DNA of 64,000 nucleotides from Clostridiales bacterium SIT11. GTDB lineage: Bacteria; Bacillota; Clostridia; Tissierellales; Peptoniphilaceae. The notes under the pieces are model-generated. The model did not search any database. It worked only from the letters and a program-made list of their open reading frames with translations, and was not told the DNA's origin. Numbering within the stretch: position 1 is the stretch's first letter; each line of letters starts with the position of its first letter. Positions 35,849 to 44,473 of this stretch are shown here, in pieces. Where the stretch lies: assembly GCA_001299455.1 (NCBI GenBank), contig CYUK01000003.1, positions 806,001 through 870,000 on the forward strand. Reading direction: 5' to 3'. The translations under genes were made by a program, and so were the position numbers.

Positions 35849-37441
35849 ATGCTACAAGTTCAAAATGTAAGTATCCAATTTCCAGATAAAACCCTATTTG
35901 ATGAAGTGGACCTGGCCTTTTCTCCAGGCAACTGCTACGGAATCATCGGAGCCAACGGGGCCGGCAAGTCCACCTTCCTTTCTGTCCTTTCAGGAGAAAG
36001 AGAGCCCTCTACCGGGTCTGTTTCCCTGGGGAAAAATGAGCGCCTGTCCATCCTAAAACAAGACCACTACCAATATGACCAGGAAAAGGTCCTGGACGTT
36101 GTGGTTATGGGAAACCCTGAACTCATTCAAATCCAAAAGGAAAAAGACGCCATCTATATGAAGGAAGACTTTAATGAGGAAGATGGTTTAAAGGCCGCCC
36201 ACTTGGAGGAACGCTTTGCTGAGCTGGGAGGCTGGCAGGCAGAAGCTGATGCCGCCACTCTTCTGGAAGGTTTGGGAATTGCCACTTCTCTCCACGATAA
36301 AATTTTAGATGAATTAGTTGAAGCCGATAAAGTCAAGGTCATGCTGGCCCAGGCCCTTTTTGGAGAGCCTGATGTCCTCCTCCTGGACGAGCCCACCAAC
36401 GGTCTGGACGTGGCTGCCGTCCTCTGGCTCCAAGACTTTTTAATGGATTTTAAGGGCGTGGTCATTGTCGTCAGCCACGACCGGTATTTTTTAAATGAAG
36501 TTTGTACCCATATGGTGGACATTGACTTTGGTAAAATCCAACTTTTTGTCGGCAACTACGACTTCTGGTACGAATCTTCCCAGTTGGCCCAAAAAATGTT
36601 AAAAGAAGAAAACAAGAAAAAGGAAGAACAAATCAAGGAATTAAAGAACTTTATTGCCCGTTTTTCCGCCAATAAGAGTAAGTCCCGTCAAGCCACCAGC
36701 CGGAAGAAACTTTTAGACAAGATTTCCTTAAATGATATTAAACCCTCCTCTCGTCGCTACCCCTTTGTGGGCTTTGAACTGTCTCGGGAACCGGGAAATG
36801 AGCTTTTAACCATTGAAGGCCTCAGTAAAAAAGATGGGGACGGCTTCCTTATCCAGGACTTTTCCTTCCGCCTAAACCATGACGACAAGGTGGCCTTTAT
36901 TGGAAACGAACGGGCCATTACCGCCCTCTTTGAAATTTTAATGGACCAGGATACAGACTTTGAAGGGGACTTTAAGTGGGGGCAGACTATTACCGCCGAC
37001 TACTTCCCCAAGGACAACACGGATTTTTTCCAAAAGCCGGACCTAAACCTGGTGGACTGGTTAAGACAGTATTCCAAGGACCAAACAGAAACCCATATCC
37101 GGGGCTTCCTTGGAAAGATGCTCTTTTCCGGTGACGAAGTCTACAAGTCTTCCTCCGTCCTTTCCGGGGGTGAAAAGGTTCGGATGATGTTTTCTAAAAT
37201 GATGCTATCTCCCTCCAATGTCCTGATTTTTGACCAACCCACCAACCACCTGGACCTAGAATCCATTACCGCCGTCAACAACGGCCTTATGGCCTACAAG
37301 GGGTCCCTCCTCTTTGCTTCCAAGGACCACCAATTTGTAGACACCATTGCCAACCGGATTGTGGAATTTTTTGATGACGGGACCTACCGTGACCGGTCCA
37401 TGTCCTATGATGACTATGTTGATGAATATATCAGAAAATAA
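35849..37441 (+). CDS. ABC-F ATPase with one degenerate nucleotide site
   Basis: A 530-residue twin-ATPase without membrane helices, of the ABC-F (YkpA/YbiT-like) group that acts on ribosomes. NBD1 has a good Walker A (GANGAGKS, 34-41) and Walker B (LLLDEP, 177-182), but its signature is LVEAD (156-160) instead of LSGGE. NBD2 has a good signature (LSGGEK, 438-443), but its Walker A is GNERAITA (352-359) without the Lys, and its Walker B ends FDQP with Gln463 for the catalytic Glu. So one composite site is intact and the other broken on both faces. The linker (about 240-300) is Lys-rich, as in ABC-F P-site-interacting motifs. Antibiotic resistance versus translation factor cannot be told. Confidence 0.9.
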   Translation: MLQVQNVSIQFPDKTLFDEVDLAFSPGNCYGIIGANGAGKSTFLSVLSGEREPSTGSVSLGKNERLSILKQDHYQYDQEKVLDVVVMGNPELIQIQKEKDAIYMKEDFNEEDGLKAAHLEERFAELGGWQAEADAATLLEGLGIATSLHDKILDELVEADKVKVMLAQALFGEPDVLLLDEPTNGLDVAAVLWLQDFLMDFKGVVIVVSHDRYFLNEVCTHMVDIDFGKIQLFVGNYDFWYESSQLAQKMLKEENKKKEEQIKELKNFIARFSANKSKSRQATSRKKLLDKISLNDIKPSSRRYPFVGFELSREPGNELLTIEGLSKKDGDGFLIQDFSFRLNHDDKVAFIGNERAITALFEILMDQDTDFEGDFKWGQTITADYFPKDNTDFFQKPDLNLVDWLRQYSKDQTETHIRGFLGKMLFSGDEVYKSSSVLSGGEKVRMMFSKMMLSPSNVLIFDQPTNHLDLESITAVNNGLMAYKGSLLFASKDHQFVDTIANRIVEFFDDGTYRDRSMSYDDYVDEYIRK

Positions 37442-37471
37442 GGGCTGCTCAAGAGAGCAAACCCTTATTTT
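37435..37471. terminator. Bidirectional terminator between ABC-F and bceB genes
   Basis: Arms AAATAAGGG and CCCTTATTT with a long loop; eight Ts on the plus strand and a shorter T run on the minus strand. It overlaps the ABC-F stop and the bceB stop. Confidence 0.85.
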
Positions 37472-39449
37472 TTTTGCCTACTAAATTGTAGTAGACAGAT
37501 CCTGTAATTTTATACCAAATAAAATAGAGAATCAAAACTAAAGCTACAACTACTAAAGTAGATTTTAAATAAATTATGGTATTCCCCACATTTAAAAGGC
37601 TCATCATATGACTTAAAAGCTGGTAGGCAAAGGCCATATGGATAAAGCTCAAAGCTACAGGTAAAAAGAAAACCAAGGATACTTGGGTCTTAATGGACTT
37701 CTTGACAGTTTTTTCATCCATCCCCACCTGCCTGTAGATGACAAAGGACCGCCTGTCTTCGTAGCCTTCCGTCAACTGCTTATAATAAATGGTGGCCCCT
37801 AGAGCGACGAGGAAGATAATCCCTAAGGAAAGACCTGTAAAGGTAAGACCGCCATAGAGACCTCGGCCATCTTCTTCAATCTCCTGGCGACCAGTTGCAG
37901 AGCTAATCATATTCTTTTGAAGACCCTCTCCTTCCTTTAAAAGTTCTCCTTTCAAGGCCTTCTCATCTTTTTTATCTTTTAAAGCAAAGTGGCTGATTGT
38001 CGTTAATGAAGCTTCCTCCACTTGGCCTTCCAGGCGGTTGAAGGAGGAATCATTCACCACGACAAAAACTAATTTCTGGATTAAGTCCACCTGTTTTAAA
38101 TCATAATACCTGCCCAGGTTTTCATTCACTTTCTTTTCTTGCCGGTGGATACCTAAGAAGGACAGGTCCAGATTTTCTTCTAAAGAAGACTCTCTTCCCA
38201 AGACAAGGCCTTCTCCGTCTTTTAAGTCATAAGAAGTATGAAGAAGCTGGTTGACCTCTCTCTGGGGAAGAATCCGTACATACATGGAGTTTTTGTCATT
38301 CCAATCCACTGAGCTAAAGCCCTTTTCTGGATGATTCAAATCAATTTCTCCGTCAATTCCCCGTAATTGGATGACTTTCTTGACTTTGCCCTTATTTCTT
38401 TTTAGGACAGACCGGCTGGGGGCAAGTAAGTCATCAAAATTCTTTTTTGCCTGGTTCTGATCCGCAAACCTTGTTTTATAAACCAGGTCTAGGGGAACCG
38501 TGGTATCCACCAAGGCTTCCACAGACTGGTTTAAGGACAAGGCACAGGATAAAAGAACTAAAACCGCTGTAATTAAGACGGTAATGGACCCTAGACTCAT
38601 GGCCTGGTCTCCCAAGCGAAAGAGGAGGCCAGAAATCGCCGTCATTCGGTTTTTTTCATAGTAAAAAGACTTTCTTCCTTGTAAAAATTTAAGAAAGATA
38701 TCCAAAATCCCTAAAAAGAAACAATAGGTTCCCAAGACCACAAAGAGGGCGGCAATAAAAAAGTACACAAGCGAATCTACTGGATTTTTAATTTGTAAAG
38801 CAATAAAATAGCCAATACTTAAGCAAACCACCCCTACTAGGGTGTAAATTCCCTTTAGGCCCTTGGAAGATTGCCGGCGTTTAGATTCTTTTAAATAAGA
38901 TAAGGGATTTTGCTTATAAATTCGGACCATGGCCCGGACTTCCAAGAGGAGGAATAAAATCAAATAGGAAATTCCATTGATTCCATAGCTCTCTTTTTGA
39001 ATGGACCAAGAAATTTCTTCTTGGATTCCTGTAAAACGAACAAAAAGTCCTTGGATTAAATAGTTTCCCAAGCTTCCTAAAAGGGCCCCTAGACCGCAGA
39101 TGAAAAAGAAAAGATAGATATTTTCCCAAGTAATGACCGCCAGGAGGTTTTTCTTACTGAGGCCTAACACTTGGTAGAGGGCCAGCTCCTTAGACCGCAT
39201 CCTTAGTAAATAAGAATAGGTGTAGTAGAGAAAAAGGAAGTTAAAAATTTGAAGGATATAGTAGCCCATTTGTAAAATCATCTGTAGGGTCTCCATATAA
39301 GCCACACTTTTATAGGCAGAATTAAAGGCCATATCATGTAAAATAATGGAAAAACTCAGCATCATAAGGGCTACAAAAATAAAGGGAAGGTAAATCCGCC
39401 CATTATTTTTAAAGGATCTTTTCGCCAGAGACCGGTAGAGCTTAGTCAA
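37449..39449 (-). CDS. bceB: BceB-type ABC permease (peptide detoxification), TTG start
   Basis: A 666-residue FtsX-family permease. TTG 39449 is the start: it has GGGAGGTGG at 5 bases and overlaps the bceA stop by 8 bases; the upstream open frame lies inside bceA. Topology is the BceB pattern, with about ten helices and a large extracytoplasmic domain of some 200 residues (about 290-510) between the seventh and eighth. That domain binds peptide in BceB and signals to BceS. Ends KGLLS at the bidirectional terminator. The substrate (bacitracin-, nisin- or defensin-like peptide) is not readable from sequence. Confidence 0.88.
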   Translation of the reverse strand: MTKLYRSLAKRSFKNNGRIYLPFIFVALMMLSFSIILHDMAFNSAYKSVAYMETLQMILQMGYYILQIFNFLFLYYTYSYLLRMRSKELALYQVLGLSKKNLLAVITWENIYLFFFICGLGALLGSLGNYLIQGLFVRFTGIQEEISWSIQKESYGINGISYLILFLLLEVRAMVRIYKQNPLSYLKESKRRQSSKGLKGIYTLVGVVCLSIGYFIALQIKNPVDSLVYFFIAALFVVLGTYCFFLGILDIFLKFLQGRKSFYYEKNRMTAISGLLFRLGDQAMSLGSITVLITAVLVLLSCALSLNQSVEALVDTTVPLDLVYKTRFADQNQAKKNFDDLLAPSRSVLKRNKGKVKKVIQLRGIDGEIDLNHPEKGFSSVDWNDKNSMYVRILPQREVNQLLHTSYDLKDGEGLVLGRESSLEENLDLSFLGIHRQEKKVNENLGRYYDLKQVDLIQKLVFVVVNDSSFNRLEGQVEEASLTTISHFALKDKKDEKALKGELLKEGEGLQKNMISSATGRQEIEEDGRGLYGGLTFTGLSLGIIFLVALGATIYYKQLTEGYEDRRSFVIYRQVGMDEKTVKKSIKTQVSLVFFLPVALSFIHMAFAYQLLSHMMSLLNVGNTIIYLKSTLVVVALVLILYFIWYKITGSVYYNLVGKKNKGLLS

Positions 39450-40200
39450 AGGAACCACCTCCCAAGGTGACAGCCATGGCATTGTTAATCCTGTTAATAA
39501 AAGCCGACCGGGTCTCGTCGCCCTTGTAGATTTGGTGGAAGATTTTTCCATCCTTAATAAAGAGGACTCGGCTGGCAACAGAAGCTGCCTTGGCCGAATG
39601 AGTCACCATGAGGATGGTTTGTCCCTGGTTATTAATAATGGAAAAATAATGGAGAAGGTCTTCAGACGTTTTAGAATCCAAGGCCCCTGTAGGCTCGTCA
39701 GCCAAAATAAGTTTTGGGTTTGTAATGAGGGCCCGAGCTATGGCCACCCTTTGCCCTTGGCCTCCTGAAATTTGATAAGGATACTTTTTTAGGAGGTCTC
39801 CAATACCTAATTTCCCCACCACCCTTTCTAGGGGTTGGTCAAAATCCCTTGCCTTAACCCCCATTAAAACCAGGGGCAGGAGGATATTATCCTGAACAGT
39901 GAGCTGGTCCAGAAGGTTAAACTGTTGAAAAACATAGCCCAGCTCCCGTCGACGAAAGGCCGCCTTTTCTTGGTCTTTTAATTGAGAAATATTTTTCTCC
40001 TCTAAATAAATATTTCCCCGGCTGGCCTCATCCAACATAGCCAAAATATTTAAGAGGGTGGTCTTTCCTGAGCCAGACTCTCCCATAATGGCCACAAACT
40101 CTCCCTGGATTACAGAAAAGGAAATATCCTTTAAGGCCAGAACAGGATTTTCTTTATTTTTGTTATAAATTTTTTCTAGATGGTCAACTTTTAATAGCAT
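39442..40200 (-). CDS. bceA: BceA-type ABC ATP-binding protein
   Basis: A 252-residue MacB/BceA-type ATPase with Walker [13 protein letters not shown]-loop [12 protein letters not shown], signature [15 protein letters not shown], Walker [13 protein letters not shown] and H-loop MVTHSAKAA. It drives the permease encoded next. ATG 40200 follows AAAGGGTGATGAT. Confidence 0.92.
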   Translation of the reverse strand: MLLKVDHLEKIYNKNKENPVLALKDISFSVIQGEFVAIMGESGSGKTTLLNILAMLDEASRGNIYLEEKNISQLKDQEKAAFRRRELGYVFQQFNLLDQLTVQDNILLPLVLMGVKARDFDQPLERVVGKLGIGDLLKKYPYQISGGQGQRVAIARALITNPKLILADEPTGALDSKTSEDLLHYFSIINNQGQTILMVTHSAKAASVASRVLFIKDGKIFHQIYKGDETRSAFINRINNAMAVTLGGGSFD

Positions 40201-40274
40201 ATCATCACCCTTTCTATCCCAAGTATAGAAGAGCCTGAAAAGAAAATCCCTCGATTTGCCTTACATTTTTCTCC

Positions 40275-41228
40275 CTAATGTGACATTCTGTAACTTTCCC
40301 CAGGAAAAATAATGGAAAGACTGGTCCCCTGGCCCAGTTTAGACTCTAGGTCTAGGTCTAAATTTAAATTCTGGGCAATTTCCTTTATCAGGTAGAGACC
40401 AATTCCTGTGGATTTTTCATAGTCCCTACCAATGTAACCGGTATAACCCATGTCCATGACTCGGGGAAGGTCTTCCCTGGCAATGCCAATGCCTGTGTCC
40501 TCAAGGACCAGTACCCCCTCCCTAAAAGAAATTGTCAGTCCACCTTTCTTGGTATATTTCACCACATTGCTGAACCATTGCTTGACTAGAAAGGACAGCC
40601 ACTTGCCATCTGTTAAAACTTCTACTCCTTCTATGTCCAGGTGGACACTGAGTCCCTTGTCAATAAAAGCAGGTGCATAGGCCCGGATGGATTTTTGCAG
40701 GAGGCTCTTTAGGTCAAGCCACTGGAAGACATAGTCTGTGTCCCGCCCCTGGAGCCGTTCATAGGAGAGGATACTCTCCAAATACTCTTCCATTTTAAAG
40801 ACCTGGAGCCGGGGATTTTTATCTTCAATTTCCTGGGCATCCAACCAGGCTAGAAGGGCAGCCATGGGAGTCTTCATTTGGTGGGACCAGCGAAGGAGAT
40901 AGTGGCCTAGGGCCTGTTTTTCCGTAAAATTTTGGGTCTCCTGGTCCCTTTGGGCCTTCCTAGCCTCTAAAACTTTTTGGACCAGAACTCCTTCCACAGG
41001 AGTCTCTGGAGAAAAATCCTCCATGTCTCCCCTAGTCATTTTTTCTGCCCTTTTTTCCTCCCTATAGGCCCTTTGAAAAAAGTAAAGCCCCCATAAGAGC
41101 CCATAGATGCCCAATCCGTAAAGGGCATCCCTCCACCGGCCTGACTGGACAAAGACATAAAGACACAAAAAGATGCCTGTCCCAAGGGCTAGGGCCAGGA
41201 GATCTCCCTTATTTTTCAAAGTGTCCAT
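40275..41228 (-). CDS. bceS: BceS-type intramembrane-sensing histidine kinase
   Basis: A 317-residue kinase with two N-terminal membrane helices (about 9-28 and 34-52) joined by only five residues, so it has no sensor domain of its own, as in BceS. The phosphorylation His is His116 in LLRWSHQMKTPMAAL; the ATPase domain shows FSNVVKYTKKGG (N box), LEDTGIGIAREDLPRV (G1) and GIGLYLIKEI (G2). It should sense flux through BceAB. It overlaps bceR by 20 bases, with AAAGGAGTGG ahead of ATG 41228. Confidence 0.92.
   Translation of the reverse strand: MDTLKNKGDLLALALGTGIFLCLYVFVQSGRWRDALYGLGIYGLLWGLYFFQRAYREEKRAEKMTRGDMEDFSPETPVEGVLVQKVLEARKAQRDQETQNFTEKQALGHYLLRWSHQMKTPMAALLAWLDAQEIEDKNPRLQVFKMEEYLESILSYERLQGRDTDYVFQWLDLKSLLQKSIRAYAPAFIDKGLSVHLDIEGVEVLTDGKWLSFLVKQWFSNVVKYTKKGGLTISFREGVLVLEDTGIGIAREDLPRVMDMGYTGYIGRDYEKSTGIGLYLIKEIAQNLNLDLDLESKLGQGTSLSIIFPGESYRMSH
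40281..40293. promoter_or_regulatory. Candidate BceR-type operator upstream of bceAB
   Basis: TGACA, three bases, TGTAA form an inverted repeat resembling the TnACA-N4-TGTAA site of BceR-like regulators, with a spacer one base short. It overlaps the end of bceS and lies about 80 bases before bceA; a TATACT box follows at about 40220 on the minus strand. Confidence 0.35.
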
Positions 41229-41889
41229 AGTAGCCCACTCCTTTTTTCGTTTGGATGTAATTTTTCACTCCTAGGTCCTTCAAAGTCTTCCGTAGCCGAC
41301 CAACATTCACTGTCAAGGTGTTGTCGTCAATGTAAATATCCGACTGCCAAAGGTCATTCATTAGATCCTCCCGGGAAATAACCTTGCCTCGACCTTGGAT
41401 ACAGGCCTTTAAAATTAAAAATTCATTTTTGGTCAGCTTTTTCTTCCTCCCCTGATAGGTCAGGTCCATGGTATCCAGGTTGAGGCTCAAGTCTCCGTCC
41501 TGCACTTCCGAATCCTTGGCCTGGACTTCATAGGTCCGGCGGATTTGGGCCTTAATCTTGGCCAGGAGAAGGGCTAGGGAAATGGGCTTAACCATATAGT
41601 CATCAGCTCCTAGGTTCATAGCCAGGACCTGGTCTGTCTCCTCTCCCATGCTGGATAAGAAGACCAGGGGCACCTGGGAAATTTTCCGAATCTTCTCTGT
41701 CCAATAGAGACCATTTTTATAGGGTAGACCAATATCCATAACCACTAAATGAGGGTCAAAGGCCTTAAAATCCTCCAAGACCTGGTTAAAATCTCGGACG
41801 CCTTCTACTTCCATGGCAAAACCTTCCAAGTAGGTTTTGATACTGGAAAAAATGCTGGCATCATCTTCTACAATAAATATCTTATACAT
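41209..41889 (-). CDS. bceR: BceR-type OmpR-family response regulator
   Basis: A 226-residue regulator. The receiver has acidic EDD at 8-10, phospho-acceptor Asp52 in VVMDIGLPYKNG and Lys at VKPISL; the C-terminal winged helix (about 130-222, NDLWQSDIYIDDNTLTVNVG) is the OmpR type. Together with BceS it would switch on bceAB. First gene of the four-gene module; bceAB also has a candidate promoter of its own. Confidence 0.92.
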   Translation of the reverse strand: MYKIFIVEDDASIFSSIKTYLEGFAMEVEGVRDFNQVLEDFKAFDPHLVVMDIGLPYKNGLYWTEKIRKISQVPLVFLSSMGEETDQVLAMNLGADDYMVKPISLALLLAKIKAQIRRTYEVQAKDSEVQDGDLSLNLDTMDLTYQGRKKKLTKNEFLILKACIQGRGKVISREDLMNDLWQSDIYIDDNTLTVNVGRLRKTLKDLGVKNYIQTKKGVGYYGHFEK

Positions 41890-41947
41890 AGGCCCTCCTT
41901 CATTCTTATTTTAAACTTATTGTATCCAAGACCCTCTCCCTTGACAA

Positions 41948-41976
41948 GAAAAAGTAGCCAAGTTTCCCTAGCTACT
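41948..41976 (-). terminator. Terminator of the lipoprotein gene
   Basis: Minus-strand stem AGTAGC / GCTACT with inner TAGGGAAACTTG loop partly paired, followed by TTTTTC. Confidence 0.75.
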
Positions 41977-41990
41977 CCTTTCCAGTTACT

Positions 41991-42509
41991 TTACTTGTCC
42001 CTGATATCCAAAATCTTCCAAGACCCCTTTTCTTTTTTCAGGCTAAAGATTTCTTCTCTCTTTTCCTTTGTTTCTTTGCCATCTTGGGTCTTGACTTTCT
42101 CATAGGTCACGTCCATTTCCTTCCGGTCCCCTTCTTCCTTTAAGGGCTTGTATTGGATATTTTCCACTTGGACCTTGTCCAGGTCTTCTTGGAAAAAATC
42201 TTCGTCTAGTAATTTTCCATTGGCTATCATCGGGTCAAAGGCTCCTTCTGCAAAGTAGGCCTTTAATTTGTCTAAGGCCCCTTCCTCCTCTTTTTCCCCT
42301 TCCAAGGGCATTTGACTGGAAGCCACCTCCTGCATTGCTTTCACATATTTGTCCTTTTCCTGGTAGAGGTCTGCCCGGGTTCTTAAAAAGGGCCCAATCA
42401 CTTCATTTTCTTCTTCTCCACGTCCACAAGCTGCCAGGAAAAGAATAACTAGCACCACTATAAGGAGAAAAAATCCTCCACTGAGGCCTAGGGTCAAAAT
42501 TTTTTTCAT
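41991..42509 (-). CDS. Lipoprotein of unknown function
   Basis: A 172-residue lipoprotein starting at ATG 42509 after AGGAGGGTAAA. The signal helix (LSGGFFLLIVVLVILFLAAC) ends in a lipobox; the mature part is Glu/Lys-rich, with an NTF2-like feel in its C-terminal half (VENIQYKPL, KGSWKILDI), though no family is recognised. It lies upstream of bceR but has its own terminator, so a link with peptide resistance is only positional. Confidence 0.7.
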   Translation of the reverse strand: MKKILTLGLSGGFFLLIVVLVILFLAACGRGEEENEVIGPFLRTRADLYQEKDKYVKAMQEVASSQMPLEGEKEEEGALDKLKAYFAEGAFDPMIANGKLLDEDFFQEDLDKVQVENIQYKPLKEEGDRKEMDVTYEKVKTQDGKETKEKREEIFSLKKEKGSWKILDIRDK

Positions 42510-42644
42510 TTTACCCTCCTTTTTCAATTTCCGCCTATGCTTTTTGTATTTTTACCCACTTATAGAGACTTTAACCAAGACTCCTTTTTTGATTATAAAA
42601 GTTTCCCCTCTTTCTCTTTCTTGGCTTTTTTTCCAGGAAAGTCA

Positions 42645-42653
42645 TGGTATAAT
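42645..42653 (+). promoter_or_regulatory. Extended -10 promoter of the PTS-Crp gene pair
   Basis: TGG then TATAAT, 39 bases before the start codon, with no good -35 at normal spacing. Confidence 0.55.
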
Positions 42654-42691
42654 AAGAACAATGTCCTGAAGACGCGAGGAGGTTTTAACTT

Positions 42692-43738
42692 ATGAAGGAT
42701 TTTTTAAAGAAAAAACACGTGACCCTGTCTCCCAAGGTCTATTTTATCGATGCCCTAGGTGCCATGGCCTATGGCCTCTTTGCCACTCTTTTAGTGGGAA
42801 CCTTGATTAATACCCTGGGGCAAATCTTAGGCTGGGCCTTTTTAACCGACACCCTCTGGCCCCTGGCCCAGAAGGCTACAGGGCCGGCTATTGCTGTTTC
42901 CATTGCCTATATTTTAAATGCCCCGGACCTGGTTTTATTTGCCTCCACTGTCATTGGCCTGGCGGGCTATGAACTGGGCGGCCCTGTGGGAGTCTATGTC
43001 GCTGCCCTGGTGGGGGTGGAAATTGGGAAACTTATTTCCAAGGAAACGGTCATTGACCTTATCCTCACCCCCTTTGTTACGGTTGTCTCCGGCGTCTTGG
43101 TGGCCCAGGCTGTAGGGCCCTACATCCAAAACTTTATGCTCTATCTGGGGAAACTTGTCATGACCATGACCAACCAATCTCCCTTGATTATGGGGGTTTT
43201 GGTTTCTGTCGTCGTGGGGATTGTCCTCACCCTTCCTATTTCCAGTGCCGCCCTTTGCATGATGCTGTCTCTTTCCGGCCTGGCCGGTGGAGCCGCCACT
43301 ATTGGCTGCTGCTGTCAAATGGTGGGTTTTGCTGTCATGTCCTATCCGGAAAATGGCTTTTCGGGCCTTTTGGCCCAGGGTCTGGGAACCTCCATGCTCC
43401 AAATGCCCAATATTATGAAAAACTGGCGGATTCTTCTTCCTCCTAGCCTGGCAGCGGCGATCCTTGGTCCCATCGCCACCACCGTCTATCCCATGATGAA
43501 CAATCCCCTGGGGTCTGGCATGGGAACCTGTGGTCTGGTGGGACAAATTACCACCTTGCAAACCATGGCAAGTGAGCCAATCTCCCAAGTCCTCCTGGCC
43601 ATCCTCTTTTTACAAATCCTCCTGCCAGCCATCCTCTCCACCCTTATTTGTGTTTTCATGAAAAAAAGAAGCTGGATCAAGGAAGGGGACCTGACTCTTA
43701 TGGACCTAGATGCCATTAAGGCCAGTCAGGAAGCCTAA
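42692..43738 (+). CDS. PTS_EIIC_2-family membrane permease (orphan IIC-like)
   Basis: A 348-residue membrane protein with about nine to ten helices and many Gly. The sequence (KVYFIDALGAMAYGLFATLLVG, NPLGSGMGTCGLVGQ) matches the PTS_EIIC_2 family rather than classic sugar IIC proteins. No IIA or IIB gene or domain accompanies it, so phosphotransfer is unlikely in this locus. It may transport a small solute by another means. AGGAGGTTTTAACTT precedes ATG 42692. The Crp/Fnr gene follows after 2 bases, so the two are co-transcribed. Confidence 0.8.
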   Translation: MKDFLKKKHVTLSPKVYFIDALGAMAYGLFATLLVGTLINTLGQILGWAFLTDTLWPLAQKATGPAIAVSIAYILNAPDLVLFASTVIGLAGYELGGPVGVYVAALVGVEIGKLISKETVIDLILTPFVTVVSGVLVAQAVGPYIQNFMLYLGKLVMTMTNQSPLIMGVLVSVVVGIVLTLPISSAALCMMLSLSGLAGGAATIGCCCQMVGFAVMSYPENGFSGLLAQGLGTSMLQMPNIMKNWRILLPPSLAAAILGPIATTVYPMMNNPLGSGMGTCGLVGQITTLQTMASEPISQVLLAILFLQILLPAILSTLICVFMKKRSWIKEGDLTLMDLDAIKASQEA

Positions 43739-43740
43739 AT

Positions 43741-44424
43741 ATGGATTTTTTACAAGACCGACAAAATATTTTTCAGGGCCTGGACCCTAAAGTTTTAGAA
43801 GACTTAAAAGAGCAGGCTCAAATCCAAAAGACCCGGCCCAAGGACCATCTTTTTTTAGAAGGTCAACTGGCCTCTCAAGTCTACTTTGCCAAGTCTGGAC
43901 AATATGCCCTCTATAAGCTCAATAATTCCGGAGAAAAGCGGATTATCTTTACCCTAGGCCCCGGAGATGTTTTAAATTATCCGGAGTTTCATCCCCGGCC
44001 CATGTCCATTTCCTGCCAAGTTTTAAAGGCTGGAGAGGTCCTGACCCTGTCCCAAGACGCCTTGACAGAGGCTATGAAAAAAGCCCCCCTCTTGGCTCTC
44101 AGGACCCTGGACCTATACAACCTCCGCCTCAGACGGCTCTACCGCCAGTTAAAAAATTCTTCCCTCTATGTCCGTCTGGACAAGCGGATTGCTGCCAAGC
44201 TTTGGAAACTTTCCAGGGACTATCCCAAGGCCCATCCCCTGGGAACAGCTATTGATATGAACCTAAATATGACTCTTTTGGCCCAGTTCTTAGGGACCAG
44301 CCGAGAAAGTGTCTCTAGAAATTGTAAGACCTTGATTTCCCAGGGACTTCTTCTCCAGGACAAGTCCACTTGGGTCATTCCCAACCGTCCGGCCCTGGAG
44401 GCCTACTTTAAGTATTCTAAGTAA
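43741..44424 (+). CDS. Crp/Fnr-family transcriptional regulator
   Basis: A 227-residue regulator: an N-terminal cNMP-binding-like beta barrel (about 15-120), a dimer helix, and a C-terminal winged helix. The recognition helix SRESVSR (187-193) has the Arg-Glu-x-x-x-Arg arrangement of E. coli CRP (SRETVGR), which reads TGTGA. Only two cysteines occur, and no N-terminal Cys cluster, so it is not an FNR-type iron-sulfur sensor. The effector is unknown. A perfect TGTGA-N6-TCACA site lies 2 kb downstream before asrA; control of the asr operon is a strong inference. It follows the permease gene by 2 bases. Confidence 0.9.
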   Translation: MDFLQDRQNIFQGLDPKVLEDLKEQAQIQKTRPKDHLFLEGQLASQVYFAKSGQYALYKLNNSGEKRIIFTLGPGDVLNYPEFHPRPMSISCQVLKAGEVLTLSQDALTEAMKKAPLLALRTLDLYNLRLRRLYRQLKNSSLYVRLDKRIAAKLWKLSRDYPKAHPLGTAIDMNLNMTLLAQFLGTSRESVSRNCKTLISQGLLLQDKSTWVIPNRPALEAYFKYSK

Positions 44425-44473
44425 AAAATTTTGCCTTAGAAATGTTCTCAAGTATTTTATTGGAGTTTTCCCT

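Noticed and set aside
42935-43588. 217-codon minus-strand open frame opposite the PTS_EIIC_2 gene
   Set aside because: His/Gly-rich composition typical of an antisense shadow; the plus-strand permease is clearly coding.
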